Source of the DNA: Candidatus Sulfopaludibacter sp. SbA3
GTDB lineage: Bacteria; Acidobacteriota; Terriglobia; 20CM-2-55-15
Reading direction: 5' to 3'
Length of the DNA: 64,000 nucleotides
Assembly: GCA_945865815.1 (NCBI GenBank)
Contig: CAMBFR010000001.1
Location: 53,862 to 117,861, forward strand
Both the position numbers and the translations under genes were made by a program. Below, in pieces: positions 43,293 to 51,832 of this stretch. The notes under the pieces were generated by a model. That model saw only the letters and a list, made by a program, of their open reading frames with translations. It was not told where the DNA came from and made no database searches. Every line of letters begins with the position of its first letter. Position 1 is the stretch's first letter.

Positions 43293-45068
43293 ATGCGACA
43301 ACGTTTGCTTCATCTCTTTCTAATCGCGGTGAGCTTGCTGGGATTGTTCGGCATGTCCCGGCAGGTTCAGGCGCAGACCTCGGCGAGCACGGTTCAGTTC
43401 TCGCCGACGGCGCTGTTCATCTGGACTGACAAGTACGTTTATCAGCCGGGCGAATCGCTGACGCTGCGCTGGACGGCGCGGAATAACGGCGACACGAACC
43501 TGTACGCGGCCGTCGTCTATCGTCAAAACAATCAGACCGGGGCGAAGACCTACTATCCGATAAATCAGGCGACGCCCAGCGATGTCCTCGGCAAAACACC
43601 GGAGGAAGGGTTCTTCACCTACCCGACCGCCGACGTGACCAAGGGAGTTGTGATCGGCACGGGTGGATGGTTGATGAACCAGCCGCTGACCGTTCCCAAC
43701 GAGTTGGGCATGCACACGATCGTTCTCCAGCTCCGCGATTCAACCGGTACGCGGGTGGTCAAGACGGCGTACTTCAAATTCGGCGTGGTGGATGGCTTCG
43801 AGACGCTTTCGGGAAACATCGATGCCGACCGCACGCTCGTCAATACCAAGGCTTACAGTCTCAGCGGCCTGGTCGTCGTCCGCAACTCGACGCTCACCAT
43901 CCAGCCCGGAACGTTTGTGATCGGCCAGCCCGGTTCGCAGCCTCCATCAGTCCTGATGATCACTCAGAGCGGCCGCCTGAATGCTTCGGGAACACGCAGC
44001 CGCCCGATTACCATGACGAGTTCGCTGCCCTTCGGCCAGCGAAAGGCCGGCGACTGGGGCGGGCTCATTCTGTTGGGACGCGCTCCGGTGAATTGGCCTA
44101 CCGGTTTCGGAAACATCGAAGGCCTGGCGGCTTCGGACGATACCCGTTACGGCGGGACGGATACTGCGCATAGCTGCGGAACTCTCCGCTACCTTCGCGT
44201 GGAATTCGCCGGTGCGGAGTTCCAACCCAACCAGGAAGTCAACGCAATCACCTTCGGTGGCTGCGGAACGGGAACGGTCGCGGACCATCTTGAAGCACGA
44301 TATGGACTCGACGACGCTTTTGAATGGTTTGGCGGCACCGCAGACGCCAAGTACCTCGTGGGCGTGAGCAGCCGCGACGACTATATCGACGGACAAATCG
44401 GCTGGACGGGGCGAATTCAGCATGCGCTGATTGTGGCAGGCAAGGATGTGCCGGGCAACCGCGGTATCGAGATGGACAACAACGAGAGCAACTTCACCGC
44501 CGCGCCCCTCGGCAAAGTTCAAATGTACAACCTGACATTTGTCGGAGCAGGCGACACGATCTCGGCCGGCTTCGACGAAGGAGCGGATGTCGCAGCCGTA
44601 TGGCTGCGGCGCGGAGCGGCGGGCGTTTATAACAACTTTCTTCTCTACAACTGGATCTCCAACGGTTTCACAATCCGCGACGCCGCAACAATGGATTCAG
44701 TGGACCGGGGCGATCTCACCATTAATGGCATGGTGATGTTCGACAACGGAAAAGCGCTCACCAAGGCAAACACCGTCGCCGGCCAGGTCTCGGGCAGCGC
44801 CAGCAACCTGGCTCTTCCGTTCATGCAGGGCACGCGAGGACAGGCACAGAAGGTGATGGTGTTGGATCCCCTGCTCCGGCGGCCTCTGTACACCAGCGAT
44901 CCGGATTTCCTGCCCCGCAGCGGGTCTCCGGTTTTCAGGGCGAACTGGATCCAGCCTCCGGACGATGGCTTCTTCGACCAGTGGGCAACCTGGAGCGGCG
45001 CCTTTGGCGACGTCGATTGGACTGAGGAATGGACAGTCTTCCACGTCGAGGAAGATATCCGCCCATAA
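43293..45068 (+). CDS. Exported beta-helix-like protein paired with the TonB receptor
   Basis: A 591-residue secreted protein (from ATG 43293) with signal peptide MRQRLLHLFLIAVSLLGLFGMSRQVQAQ. Residues about 30–150 look like an Ig-like domain (YVYQPGESLTLRWTARNNGDTNLYA). The remainder is Gly-, Asn- and Val-rich with repeated turns such as VVVRNSTLTIQPGTFVIGQ, GDWGGLILLGRAPVNW, LRYLRVEFAGAEFQ and MYNLTFVGAG, the pattern of right-handed parallel beta-helix proteins. It begins 30 bases after the TonB receptor and ends before a strong terminator, so the two form a bicistron. It may capture or process the ligand at the cell surface. I cannot assign an enzyme activity. Confidence 0.8.
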   Translation: MRQRLLHLFLIAVSLLGLFGMSRQVQAQTSASTVQFSPTALFIWTDKYVYQPGESLTLRWTARNNGDTNLYAAVVYRQNNQTGAKTYYPINQATPSDVLGKTPEEGFFTYPTADVTKGVVIGTGGWLMNQPLTVPNELGMHTIVLQLRDSTGTRVVKTAYFKFGVVDGFETLSGNIDADRTLVNTKAYSLSGLVVVRNSTLTIQPGTFVIGQPGSQPPSVLMITQSGRLNASGTRSRPITMTSSLPFGQRKAGDWGGLILLGRAPVNWPTGFGNIEGLAASDDTRYGGTDTAHSCGTLRYLRVEFAGAEFQPNQEVNAITFGGCGTGTVADHLEARYGLDDAFEWFGGTADAKYLVGVSSRDDYIDGQIGWTGRIQHALIVAGKDVPGNRGIEMDNNESNFTAAPLGKVQMYNLTFVGAGDTISAGFDEGADVAAVWLRRGAAGVYNNFLLYNWISNGFTIRDAATMDSVDRGDLTINGMVMFDNGKALTKANTVAGQVSGSASNLALPFMQGTRGQAQKVMVLDPLLRRPLYTSDPDFLPRSGSPVFRANWIQPPDDGFFDQWATWSGAFGDVDWTEEWTVFHVEEDIRP

Positions 45069-45128
45069 CAGAATGGTTTCAACTCGGAGAGCAACCGCGT
45101 TCCCCTAACTAAAACAGCTCTCCCCTCC

Positions 45129-45162
45129 GGCCGGCGCTCCCCCCAGGGCGCCGGCCTTTTTT
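45129..45162 (+). terminator. Intrinsic terminator of the TonB receptor operon
   Basis: A nine-pair GC stem (GGCCGGCGC, 45129–45137, with 45148–45156) and a ten-base loop are followed by TTTTTT. It lies 60 bases after the stop of the exported beta-helix-like protein. Confidence 0.92.
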
Positions 45163-45251
45163 CTGCCTTCCACCTGTGGGCGCCACAGACTTGCTGCATT
45201 GGTCTGGGGCCTCTGCTAAGATTTTTGCCCTGCAAATCATCGCGGAGGCCT

Positions 45252-46202
45252 ATGAAGGAGTCTGACGTTCTGGTTGAATCACTGGAAGAGTACTGGAAGC
45301 AGTTTTCAAAGACCTGGAGGCTGGCGAAGAACGAATGCGGCGAATCTGAGACTCACGACTTGCGCGTTGCGGCCCGCCGCTTTACTTCCGTCCTGGGACT
45401 CCTGGATTCTGCCTTCAGCGACGTTGGGGCCGATGGCGTCCGCCGCAGATTCAAGAAGGTCCTGAAACGGCTCGGGGGATTGCGCGATGCTCAGGTACAG
45501 TTGCTGCGCGCCAGGGACACTCACTCCATTGAAGTCCCGAAGGCTTTTCAAAAGTCGCTTGAAACCAAAATCAGGAGCGAAGATCGCCCGGTGTCCGTCT
45601 TCCTGCAAGGCGGCTACAAGGCGAAACTGCGAAGACGTCTAAGCAAGCTTGAAGAACAGCTCCACGACCGGCTGGAAGAGACAACTCCCGCGAAACTCCA
45701 TGCGTCCCTGGCCAGGGAAATCAAAGCCCGGCACAACGTCTTCACGCGCGCGCGATCGCGCTTCGTTCGAAGTGGCGAAGCCCATCTTCACGTCATGAGA
45801 ATCGCGCTCAAGGACCTGCGATATGGCGTAGAGGGCGCCGCGCCCCTTGTGAATGTGGCATCCAGGAGCGAACTCAGCAGGCTCCGCGCTCTCCAGAAGA
45901 AACTCGGGAATATACGAGATCTTCGGATACTCGGAACAAGCCTGGCAGAATGGGCGGAAGACCAGGACAGCAGCGTAAAGCGAAAGACGAAGACGATCTG
46001 CGATCGTCTCGATCATCAGTACACTTCAGCCGTGACTTCATTGCGATCCGATTCCCGGCTGAACGGAAATCTCCTTCCCAGCCGGCTTCGCAAGCCTGCC
46101 GGGCCCGCACGGGCAGCGGCGAGAGAGCACACCATCGCCGCCGGCGTACCGGCTGAACCGCCGGCGGCGCAGCTTTTCGAACGCGCCCCCGGAATCCGCT
46201 AA
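45252..46202 (+). CDS. CHAD-domain (polyphosphate-binding) protein
   Basis: A 316-residue helical CHAD protein. The conserved histidines sit in ETHDLRVAARRFTS (His35) and in HLHVMRIALKDLRYGVE near 180–195, within two four-helix bundles rich in Arg and Lys that bind polyphosphate. CHAD proteins lack enzyme activity of their own and localise to polyphosphate granules. ATG 45252 has GGAGG five bases upstream, and an extended -10 (TGCTAAGAT, 45214–45222) lies about 30 bases before it. The C-terminal 30 residues are Pro/Ala-rich and not conserved. Its closeness to ppx and pst genes supports a polyphosphate theme for the island. Confidence 0.9.
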   Translation: MKESDVLVESLEEYWKQFSKTWRLAKNECGESETHDLRVAARRFTSVLGLLDSAFSDVGADGVRRRFKKVLKRLGGLRDAQVQLLRARDTHSIEVPKAFQKSLETKIRSEDRPVSVFLQGGYKAKLRRRLSKLEEQLHDRLEETTPAKLHASLAREIKARHNVFTRARSRFVRSGEAHLHVMRIALKDLRYGVEGAAPLVNVASRSELSRLRALQKKLGNIRDLRILGTSLAEWAEDQDSSVKRKTKTICDRLDHQYTSAVTSLRSDSRLNGNLLPSRLRKPAGPARAAAREHTIAAGVPAEPPAAQLFERAPGIR

Positions 46203-46286
46203 CCGAACACGCGGGAAAAGAACGGAGAACGATCGAGAGCACGAACAGCAGGATGATGATCCACTCGTTTAAGGTCCAACCATCGA

Positions 46287-47060
46287 CTATTTGCCTGCGA
46301 GGCCTTCCGTCAACTCGATTCGAGTGCCTGCAGGGTCGACAATAAAGGCAATCTTCAATCCGACGGCGGGCACACTGCGAAAAGGCGAGTCGAACGTCAC
46401 GCCGTTGGCTTCCAGCTTCTTGCAGAAGGCCTCGATATCCTTGACCTCGAAACCGATGTGATCGAGCGAACGGCCTTTTGTAGCCGCCTGGGGGCTGGGC
46501 ATTTTGCGGAAGCTAAACGCCATGCCGGGCACGCCGGCGGCGGTCGCATTTCCTGGAGTTGTGGAACCTGCGCCAAAGTTCTTCACGTACCACGCTCGAA
46601 GCGCATCCGGATCCACTGCGAAAAAGTGAACGTGGAAGTGCTCGATGGGCGCCGCCAGCGCCGGCGCGGCATAGAACTCCACCTTCACCTTGTCCGGAAA
46701 CACCGTAACGATCTCCGCGTCATCCTCGCGCGTGATCGGAACTCCCGCGGCAGCCAGCTTCGCCCGCGTTGCAGGCAGGTCCTTCACGCGAAACGCGAAG
46801 TGATCGACGCTCGATCCTTCCGAACCCTCCGCGGGCTCCGCTTTTCCCAGGACCAGAAAAATTCCAGGCAGCTTGAGAAGCTCGAGCGAACCGCTCGTCA
46901 CAACCTTGGCGCCTAATGTCTCAACCCAGATCTTCTTATGCGCCGCAGGATCTCGCACCATCATGTGAACGTGGCCGGCCGACACGCCCGAGGCATTCGG
47001 AGCAGGAAGCTGCGCAAGAAGCGGCGCAGCTGAGAGTAAGAGAATCGCTAGTGTTCGCAT
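46287..47060 (-). CDS. Exported two-domain VOC (glyoxalase-fold) protein
   Basis: A 257-residue protein with a signal peptide (MRTLAILLLSAAPLLAQ) and two vicinal-oxygen-chelate modules (about 28–130 and 138–252). Ligand-like residues appear in GHVHMMVRDP, VDHFAFRVKDL, EHFHVHFFAVDP and LDHIGFEVKDI. VOC proteins act as lyases, dioxygenases or binding proteins; exported versions are common in Acidobacteriota and their substrate is unknown. There is no Shine–Dalgarno sequence; TAGTCT lies six bases before the ATG and TTCGCA 17 bases before that, which suggests a leaderless mRNA. Confidence 0.85.
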   Translation of the reverse strand: MRTLAILLLSAAPLLAQLPAPNASGVSAGHVHMMVRDPAAHKKIWVETLGAKVVTSGSLELLKLPGIFLVLGKAEPAEGSEGSSVDHFAFRVKDLPATRAKLAAAGVPITREDDAEIVTVFPDKVKVEFYAAPALAAPIEHFHVHFFAVDPDALRAWYVKNFGAGSTTPGNATAAGVPGMAFSFRKMPSPQAATKGRSLDHIGFEVKDIEAFCKKLEANGVTFDSPFRSVPAVGLKIAFIVDPAGTRIELTEGLAGK

Positions 47061-47106
47061 AGCGGCAGACTACCACGGAATATATCCGGTGCGAAATCTG
47101 GGCTGG

Positions 47107-47247
47107 TTAGCCGGAATTTCTCATGAGCTTTGAAGGTCCGGTGACAACGGACACGGACCAGTCGTCGCGAGAATCCAAATAGTTCGCAGCGGCTTCAGTG
47201 TGACGGAAATAGTCGACGAGGATATCGCTGTCAACGAGGTAGGGCAT
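47107..47247 (-). pseudogene. Truncated VapC (PIN-domain) toxin
   Basis: An unlisted 46-codon frame begins MPYLVDSDILVDYFRHTE and continues through SRDDWSVSVVT, which is the N-terminus of a VapC ribonuclease with its first catalytic Asp. It then leaves the family and stops at 47107. The rest of the PIN domain (normally about 130 residues) is missing, so the toxin is dead. It starts six bases after the stop of the intact antitoxin gene, the normal vapBC arrangement. Confidence 0.8.
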
Positions 47248-47253
47248 GCACGG

Positions 47254-47505
47254 TCACTTCGGATCGGAGTCGGGTTCTCGGCGGTACTTGCGGATCTTGT
47301 TCACGTAATCCATCCCGTCTTTGAAATCTGTTCGGTCCTTCCACATACCGTACGCGGCGAAATCCTTGACTGACTTTCGCTTTCCGCCGCTCTCTTTCCG
47401 CCCTTCGATCGGATGGACGTCTACCGTCACCTCGGTCCCTTCCTTGATGGCTAGTTCTTCGAGCGGTTTCAAAACGCCGTTTTCGTAGATTGCGCGGATG
47501 CTCAT
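47254..47505 (-). CDS. DUF104/AF2212-like antitoxin
   Basis: An 83-residue antitoxin starting at ATG 47505 (MSIRAIYENGVLKPLEELAIKEGTEVTV), with GGTGG just upstream. The IRAIYENGVLKPLE segment is the DUF104 beta module, and the C-terminus (FAAYGMWKDRTDFKDGMDYVNKIRKYRRE) resembles the toxin-wrapping tail of VapB proteins. It would neutralise the VapC encoded downstream, but that gene is truncated, so this is an orphan antitoxin that may still bind its own promoter or other VapC toxins. Confidence 0.82.
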   Translation of the reverse strand: MSIRAIYENGVLKPLEELAIKEGTEVTVDVHPIEGRKESGGKRKSVKDFAAYGMWKDRTDFKDGMDYVNKIRKYRREPDSDPK

Positions 47506-47714
47506 TGGTCCACCTGACACTCATTCTACGCTAGGTCGTCTGGCAACGTTATCCGCCACTTGCACGGCAGGCACAACTCAGAATCTTCACGGCTTCGGAA
47601 GATCGTCGAGCAGGTGAGAGCCAGCCAGCGCCAACTGCGCTTGGGCAAACGCGTATTCGCGACAATTCCGTGCGAAGAAGGAGACGCCGGTGACGAGCGT
47701 CGTATGGCTGGGAT

Positions 47715-49085
47715 CTAGGCCTGTCCTCGTTTCCATGCACCGGTAATGGCGAGCGTCAATCCGGGTCTCTGGATATTGACGAACAGGGTCGTGGCGTCCG
47801 GGGAAAATGTAGCGCCGGCGAGTTCCGACTCATTCATCGCATTTCGCGCCAGCGGATACAGTTCCCCATTTGGCGTGATCCCGACAAGGTAGTTGGCCCC
47901 AGGTCCGTCTTCGCTGACGATGAGGTCCCCCCAGGGCGAAACTGTAATGTTGTCGGCATTTTCGAAACGGCTCTTATCGTTGGGCTCGATGAACAACTCT
48001 AACCTGCCGGGGTTTTGCCGTTCGCGGTCTGCGCCTTCAAAGCGGCTGGGCGTATACCGCCATATCTGTCCAGCCTTGGCGGCGCCGCCGTCCGTGCAGG
48101 CAAAGTAGATGGTCCTGCGGTCTGCCCAAATTCCCTCTCCGCGCGAGAAGCGAGCCGCGCCTCTGGATGCGCCACGCGAGCGAAGATCGTCGAGCGGAGA
48201 TTCCACATTGTCGAGATCGATCCAGTCGACATCGAGAATCCTGCCTGCAGCGATGGCCTGTTCCATCTGGTTCGATGTGTTGACGCCCTCCATGCCGCGA
48301 ATCTTCAGTGCCTGCAGCCGTCCTCCCGCCCGCAGGTTGCCTTTCCTGTTGGGTATGAAGCGGTACAGCAGTCCATCGGCCCTGTCTTCGGTCTGATAGA
48401 TGACGCCACTCGATGGTTCTACGGCGATGGCTTCATGACTGAATCGTCCCATCGCCTTGAGGGGAACAGGCTCGACGAGCGATTCTGCAGACGCGGGAAC
48501 CTCAAAATTGAATCCGTGATCTTTTTCATACACGGTGTTGGCGCGTTGGACCGTCTCCTCCGAACTGATCCAGGCATTCCACGGCGTCGGACCGCCCGCG
48601 CAATTTCGCACGGTACCCGCAAGGCTGAGAAAATGCCGATCCAGCTTTCGGCGGCGCGTGTCGTAAATGAGCGTCGTTGTTCCGCCCTGGCCTGCGCCGT
48701 CGTATAGAAGGCTGCGCTCAAGCGGCCCAGGCAGCGCATTGTTTGCACCGAACGGACCCCGATTCGCGTCGGTCGCGAGCAGTTCGTGGTTCCGAATCAG
48801 AATGGTTTTTCCGCCGCGGCCCGCGAAGGCTGCGGCGCCGTCGTGCGCCCCTGGAACCAGGAAGCCATCGTCCATGCGTTCGCCGGTACGGGAAAGAATC
48901 TGATAGTCGAAACCGGCCGGCAGATCGAATATCCGGCCCGGATCCGGTCTGAGCGGTCCGTAACCTGAGCCCACCGGACCCTGCACCGGCACGGACCCCG
49001 CGTTCTGCGCATAGCGGTGTAATCCGAGGAAACCGAGTGCCATCGAACCTGCGCCGTGGAGAAACTTTCGACGGGAAGCGTGCAT
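47715..49085 (-). CDS. PhoX/DUF839-family phosphatase-like exported protein
   Basis: A 456-residue protein of the PhoX (DUF839) family. The N-terminus SRRKFLHGAGSMALGFLGL is a twin-arginine-like signal, so it should be exported folded. Metal-site and core motifs of the family are visible in FLVPGAHDGAAAF, ILIRNHELLATD, NCAGGPTPWNAWISSEE, GRFSHEAIAV, VIYQTEDRADGLLYRFIPN and SPWGDLIVSEDGPG. PhoX enzymes are Ca/Fe alkaline phosphatases that free phosphate from organic esters. AAGGAG lies seven bases before the ATG. I find no Pho box upstream, although the function fits the nearby phosphate island. Confidence 0.85.
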   Translation of the reverse strand: MHASRRKFLHGAGSMALGFLGLHRYAQNAGSVPVQGPVGSGYGPLRPDPGRIFDLPAGFDYQILSRTGERMDDGFLVPGAHDGAAAFAGRGGKTILIRNHELLATDANRGPFGANNALPGPLERSLLYDGAGQGGTTTLIYDTRRRKLDRHFLSLAGTVRNCAGGPTPWNAWISSEETVQRANTVYEKDHGFNFEVPASAESLVEPVPLKAMGRFSHEAIAVEPSSGVIYQTEDRADGLLYRFIPNRKGNLRAGGRLQALKIRGMEGVNTSNQMEQAIAAGRILDVDWIDLDNVESPLDDLRSRGASRGAARFSRGEGIWADRRTIYFACTDGGAAKAGQIWRYTPSRFEGADRERQNPGRLELFIEPNDKSRFENADNITVSPWGDLIVSEDGPGANYLVGITPNGELYPLARNAMNESELAGATFSPDATTLFVNIQRPGLTLAITGAWKRGQA

Positions 49086-49227
49086 AAGCAGCTCCTTAGT
49101 GGTCCACCAGCTTAAGGAAACAGAATATACGTTTAAAGTGTGCCTTACGAAACTGTTTCAGCCATACCGCGCAGAATGATAAAAATGACCCTGCAGTTTG
49201 ACAAACAACTGCGCGGAAGGGGAATAC

Positions 49228-50457
49228 ATGCGAAGAAATGCCGTGACCTGCGTCTTGGCGTGGTTTGCGTTGGGAACAATTGCGATTGCCGGACAGCAAG
49301 GCAGGCCTGATGCCGGCTGGGTGGCCGCATGGACGGCCGGGCCGCAGCAACAGGTCGGAGCGCTGAAGCCCCTGGCCAACCGCACGGTTCGGGCCCACAT
49401 CGCGCTAAGCGTTGGAGGCAGCCGGCTGCGAGTGCGCTTCAGCAATGAATACGGAACCAAACCGCTGATGATCGGCGGCGCAACCGTGGGACTGACCGGA
49501 CCGGATGGCGCGATCCGCCCCGGAACGCTTCGCAAAATGACGTTCGGCGGCGCCGCTTCGATTTTGATTCCGATCGGCGCGCCGGCCTACTCCGATCCGA
49601 TCGACCTTCAGATTCCTGCCGGCGCTGCCACCGCCGCCGTCAGCCTGTATCTGCCGGGAGAGGTGATGCCGGAGACATATCACCGGCAGGTCGCCGCTCA
49701 GGATAATCCGGCCGGTCCGAGAGCAGCAGCCGAAATTTCAGAAGAAGGGGACTTCACCGGCCAGTCCACGATCGCCGGTGCGACGCCATCGCCCTACCTG
49801 TTCCTGACACGAGTCGATGTTCTCGATCCACGCGCGGCTGGGGTTGTTGTCGTGATGGGAACCACGCGAACCGCGGGTACGGGCCACTGGCCTGAGTTTC
49901 TGGCGCAGCGGCTGAATGCGGGCGGCCGCCCAATGTCGGTGGTGAACGCTTCACTTGTCGCCAATCCTCTGACGCGTCCTTATCCGGGCGGCGGCGATGC
50001 AGGGCTGGCCAGGTTCGACCGCGATGTTCTGACGCAGCCCGGGATCACGCATGTCGTGATCGCCGACGCGATCAATGACATCGGGCAGCCGGGCGGTCCG
50101 GTGATACCGGCTTCGGAAATGCCGACCGTGGAAAGTCTCTCCGCCGCCTATCTGCAGCTCGCGGCTCGCGCCAGGGCTCGCGGCGTGAAAGCAATTGTGA
50201 CGACGCTCATGCCTTTTGAAGGCGTTCCGTTTCCCAACTTCTACTCACCCGAGAAGGAAAAGCTGAGAGTGGCGCTGAACCAGTGGATTCGCGGCAGCCG
50301 CGCCTTCGACGGCCTCATCGACCTGGACGCGATCATGCGCGACCCAGACAATCCCGCACGATTCCGGCCGGAATTGCATACGGCAAACAACTTTGCTCCC
50401 AACGAAAAGGGAGAGCGCATGATCTCCGATGCAATCGACATGAAGCTGTTTCGTTGA
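49228..50457 (+). CDS. Exported SGNH-hydrolase-fold protein with lost catalytic residues
   Basis: A 409-residue protein from ATG 49228 (GGAAGGGG about five bases upstream) with a signal peptide (MRRNAVTCVLAWFALGTIAIAG). The N-terminal part (WVAAWTAGPQQQ...LRVRFSNEYGTKPLMIGGATVGL) and the hydrolase fold match the XynE-like SGNH family. However, block I GDSITDG reads GTTRTAG (no Ser), the block II Gly is lost (VNASLVAN), and block V, normally D-G-L-H-PN, reads ANNFAPNEKG (no Asp or His). Only the block III Asn (AINDIG) remains. It is intact and long, so it is probably a selected non-enzymatic, carbohydrate-binding or structural protein. Confidence 0.82.
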   Translation: MRRNAVTCVLAWFALGTIAIAGQQGRPDAGWVAAWTAGPQQQVGALKPLANRTVRAHIALSVGGSRLRVRFSNEYGTKPLMIGGATVGLTGPDGAIRPGTLRKMTFGGAASILIPIGAPAYSDPIDLQIPAGAATAAVSLYLPGEVMPETYHRQVAAQDNPAGPRAAAEISEEGDFTGQSTIAGATPSPYLFLTRVDVLDPRAAGVVVVMGTTRTAGTGHWPEFLAQRLNAGGRPMSVVNASLVANPLTRPYPGGGDAGLARFDRDVLTQPGITHVVIADAINDIGQPGGPVIPASEMPTVESLSAAYLQLAARARARGVKAIVTTLMPFEGVPFPNFYSPEKEKLRVALNQWIRGSRAFDGLIDLDAIMRDPDNPARFRPELHTANNFAPNEKGERMISDAIDMKLFR

Positions 50458-50547
50458 GAAGAAATGTCAAAGGGGAAACAAAATTCTGTGACATGCCGGG
50501 CGGCAGGGAGCATCCCGTGAAGACACCTGAGGAGCGGTGATGATGAA

Positions 50548-50578
50548 AAAAGGGAACAGCAGGCTGCTGTTCCCTTTT
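50548..50578. terminator. Bidirectional terminator
   Basis: A 15-pair perfect stem (50548–50562 with 50564–50578), ending in AAAA and TTTT, lies between two convergent genes. The hairpin also forms the body of a 16-codon frame (50540–50590) preceded by GAGGAG; this is probably fortuitous. Confidence 0.85.
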
Positions 50579-50594
50579 CTGATCGGCTGACGAA

Positions 50595-50999
50595 CTAGAG
50601 TCCTGTAGCTGCCGGGCCGGGGCCCCGGTAGGCCACCGTGCCGTCCGGCAGGGTCAGTTCACCGGACACGTTCATGGATCCCGCGGTCCTCGACAGCGAG
50701 CCCTTGACCTTCACGACCGTCCCGATCTTCACGGAGTCTTTTCTCCAGCCGGCACGGAACAACTGATTCGCCGCCGTGAATTCCACTCTGTAGACCACGG
50801 TCTTTCCATCCGGAGTCTTGGTCTCGACCTGCGTGAAGCCGTGCGGACTGGTCCACTCTACGGCCTTCACGACTCCAGTGAACTCGACCGGCTTGTCTCT
50901 GTCGAACTCGGCCGACTGAGAATGATGCGCGAAAACAGCAGTGGTCGCCAGAAGCAGGGCGGCAGCCACAAAAAATGCAGTCTGCAAATTGCGTCTCAT
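50595..50999 (-). CDS. DUF6152-type small exported protein
   Basis: A 134-residue protein starting at ATG 50999 (GGAGG eight bases upstream) with a signal peptide (MRRNLQTAFFVAAALLLATTAVFA). It begins with HHSQSAEFDRDKPVEFTGVVKAVEWTSPHG and forms an OB-like beta barrel. Proteins of this DUF are abundant in Acidobacteriota and some Proteobacteria; the HHS and SPHG motifs suggest metal binding. The function is unknown. It follows the exported 267-residue protein gene on the same strand with a 29-base gap, so the two are probably co-transcribed. Confidence 0.82.
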   Translation of the reverse strand: MRRNLQTAFFVAAALLLATTAVFAHHSQSAEFDRDKPVEFTGVVKAVEWTSPHGFTQVETKTPDGKTVVYRVEFTAANQLFRAGWRKDSVKIGTVVKVKGSLSRTAGSMNVSGELTLPDGTVAYRGPGPAATGL

Positions 51000-51028
51000 C
51001 AATGCCTCCTTAGTAAGAATCATATCGT

Positions 51029-51832
51029 TTAGTCAACCGTCTCCGGCCGCTTCCAATTAATGGTCCCATTTTGAAAGTACTCGAGCTGGTTCTCCAGGCA
51101 CGAATATTCCATGATCTCCCACTCCGGCTTGAGCGTCCAGGTATGCCGCAGCCTGAGGGGTTTCGTGTAGTTGTGTGGATCGTCAACGATCATTTCGTAG
51201 TTGATGGTGCCAAAATTCGGGCGCGACAGCCTTTGGGTAAGTTTCGTCTTCGAGCTGATTGGATGGCCCACTGTATCCAGCTTCGTGAGGCCATTCAGAG
51301 CAGCTGTCTCTATGACCAGCGTGTCTCCATCCCAGCGGCCGACCGACGTTCCGAACCATGACGGCTGATCCGCCGCGTCCTTAGGCATGGGGCGTCCATC
51401 GATTGGCACAACCGTGAACCAGGAGTTCTGTTCGAAAAGAAACGCAAGGTGGTCCGCGCTCTGCAGCATCTGCATGGGGTGAACTGCAACGATGGCTCGC
51501 GGAAAGCCATACGGCAGACAAGCGCCTGCGTAGTCGTTTCGCGGATTGTGGCTGTCCCACGTTTTCTTTCCGGCCGGGGTGAAAGGAAGCTCCGGCTCGG
51601 GTACGTACGTCGGACCACCTGCGGCCATCTGCGGAGCCTTCGTGATGTCGTTGACACGCGGACGATCCCAGAGCCCGCTCAAATCAGGCTTGCCATTGGC
51701 GAGGCGTGGCGTCGCCCCCTTTAGATCGAACGTCTTTCCAGCCAGAAAACCGCGTTGCTGCGAGAAGGCCGGCAGCGTTAGAGACAACATGACAAGCAAG
51801 GTCAGAGCGATTACAGTGAAACGGATTTTCAC
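51029..51832 (-). CDS. Exported protein of unknown function (GKPDLSGLW type)
   Basis: A 267-residue protein from GTG 51832, which has AAAGGAG seven bases upstream; the longer frame to 51898 is not needed. A signal peptide is clear (VKIRFTVIALTLLVMLSLTLPAFS). The mature part carries the TPRLANGKPDLSGLWDRP motif, then YAGACLPYGFPRAIVAVHPMQ, SWFGTSVGRWDGDTLVIETAALNG and LRHTWTLKPEWEIMEYSCLEN. Such proteins are very numerous in Acidobacteriota and are often found beside DUF6152 genes, as here. No catalytic motif is recognised. Confidence 0.8.
   Translation of the reverse strand: MKIRFTVIALTLLVMLSLTLPAFSQQRGFLAGKTFDLKGATPRLANGKPDLSGLWDRPRVNDITKAPQMAAGGPTYVPEPELPFTPAGKKTWDSHNPRNDYAGACLPYGFPRAIVAVHPMQMLQSADHLAFLFEQNSWFTVVPIDGRPMPKDAADQPSWFGTSVGRWDGDTLVIETAALNGLTKLDTVGHPISSKTKLTQRLSRPNFGTINYEMIVDDPHNYTKPLRLRHTWTLKPEWEIMEYSCLENQLEYFQNGTINWKRPETVD

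Noticed and set aside
47587..47738. 49-codon frame downstream of phoX ending YAFAQAQLALAGSHLLDDLPKP
   Set aside because: The end vaguely recalls the C-terminus of S1/P1 nucleases, but there is too little sequence to support a gene remnant.
49086..49200. Possible Pho box before phoX
   Set aside because: I looked for 7-mers at 11-base period on the minus strand and found none; only TATATT/TATTCT as a -10 candidate.
50540..50590. 16-codon frame with a GAGGAG ribosome binding site covering a terminator hairpin
   Set aside because: The peptide is encoded almost wholly by the palindrome, so coding potential is likely accidental.
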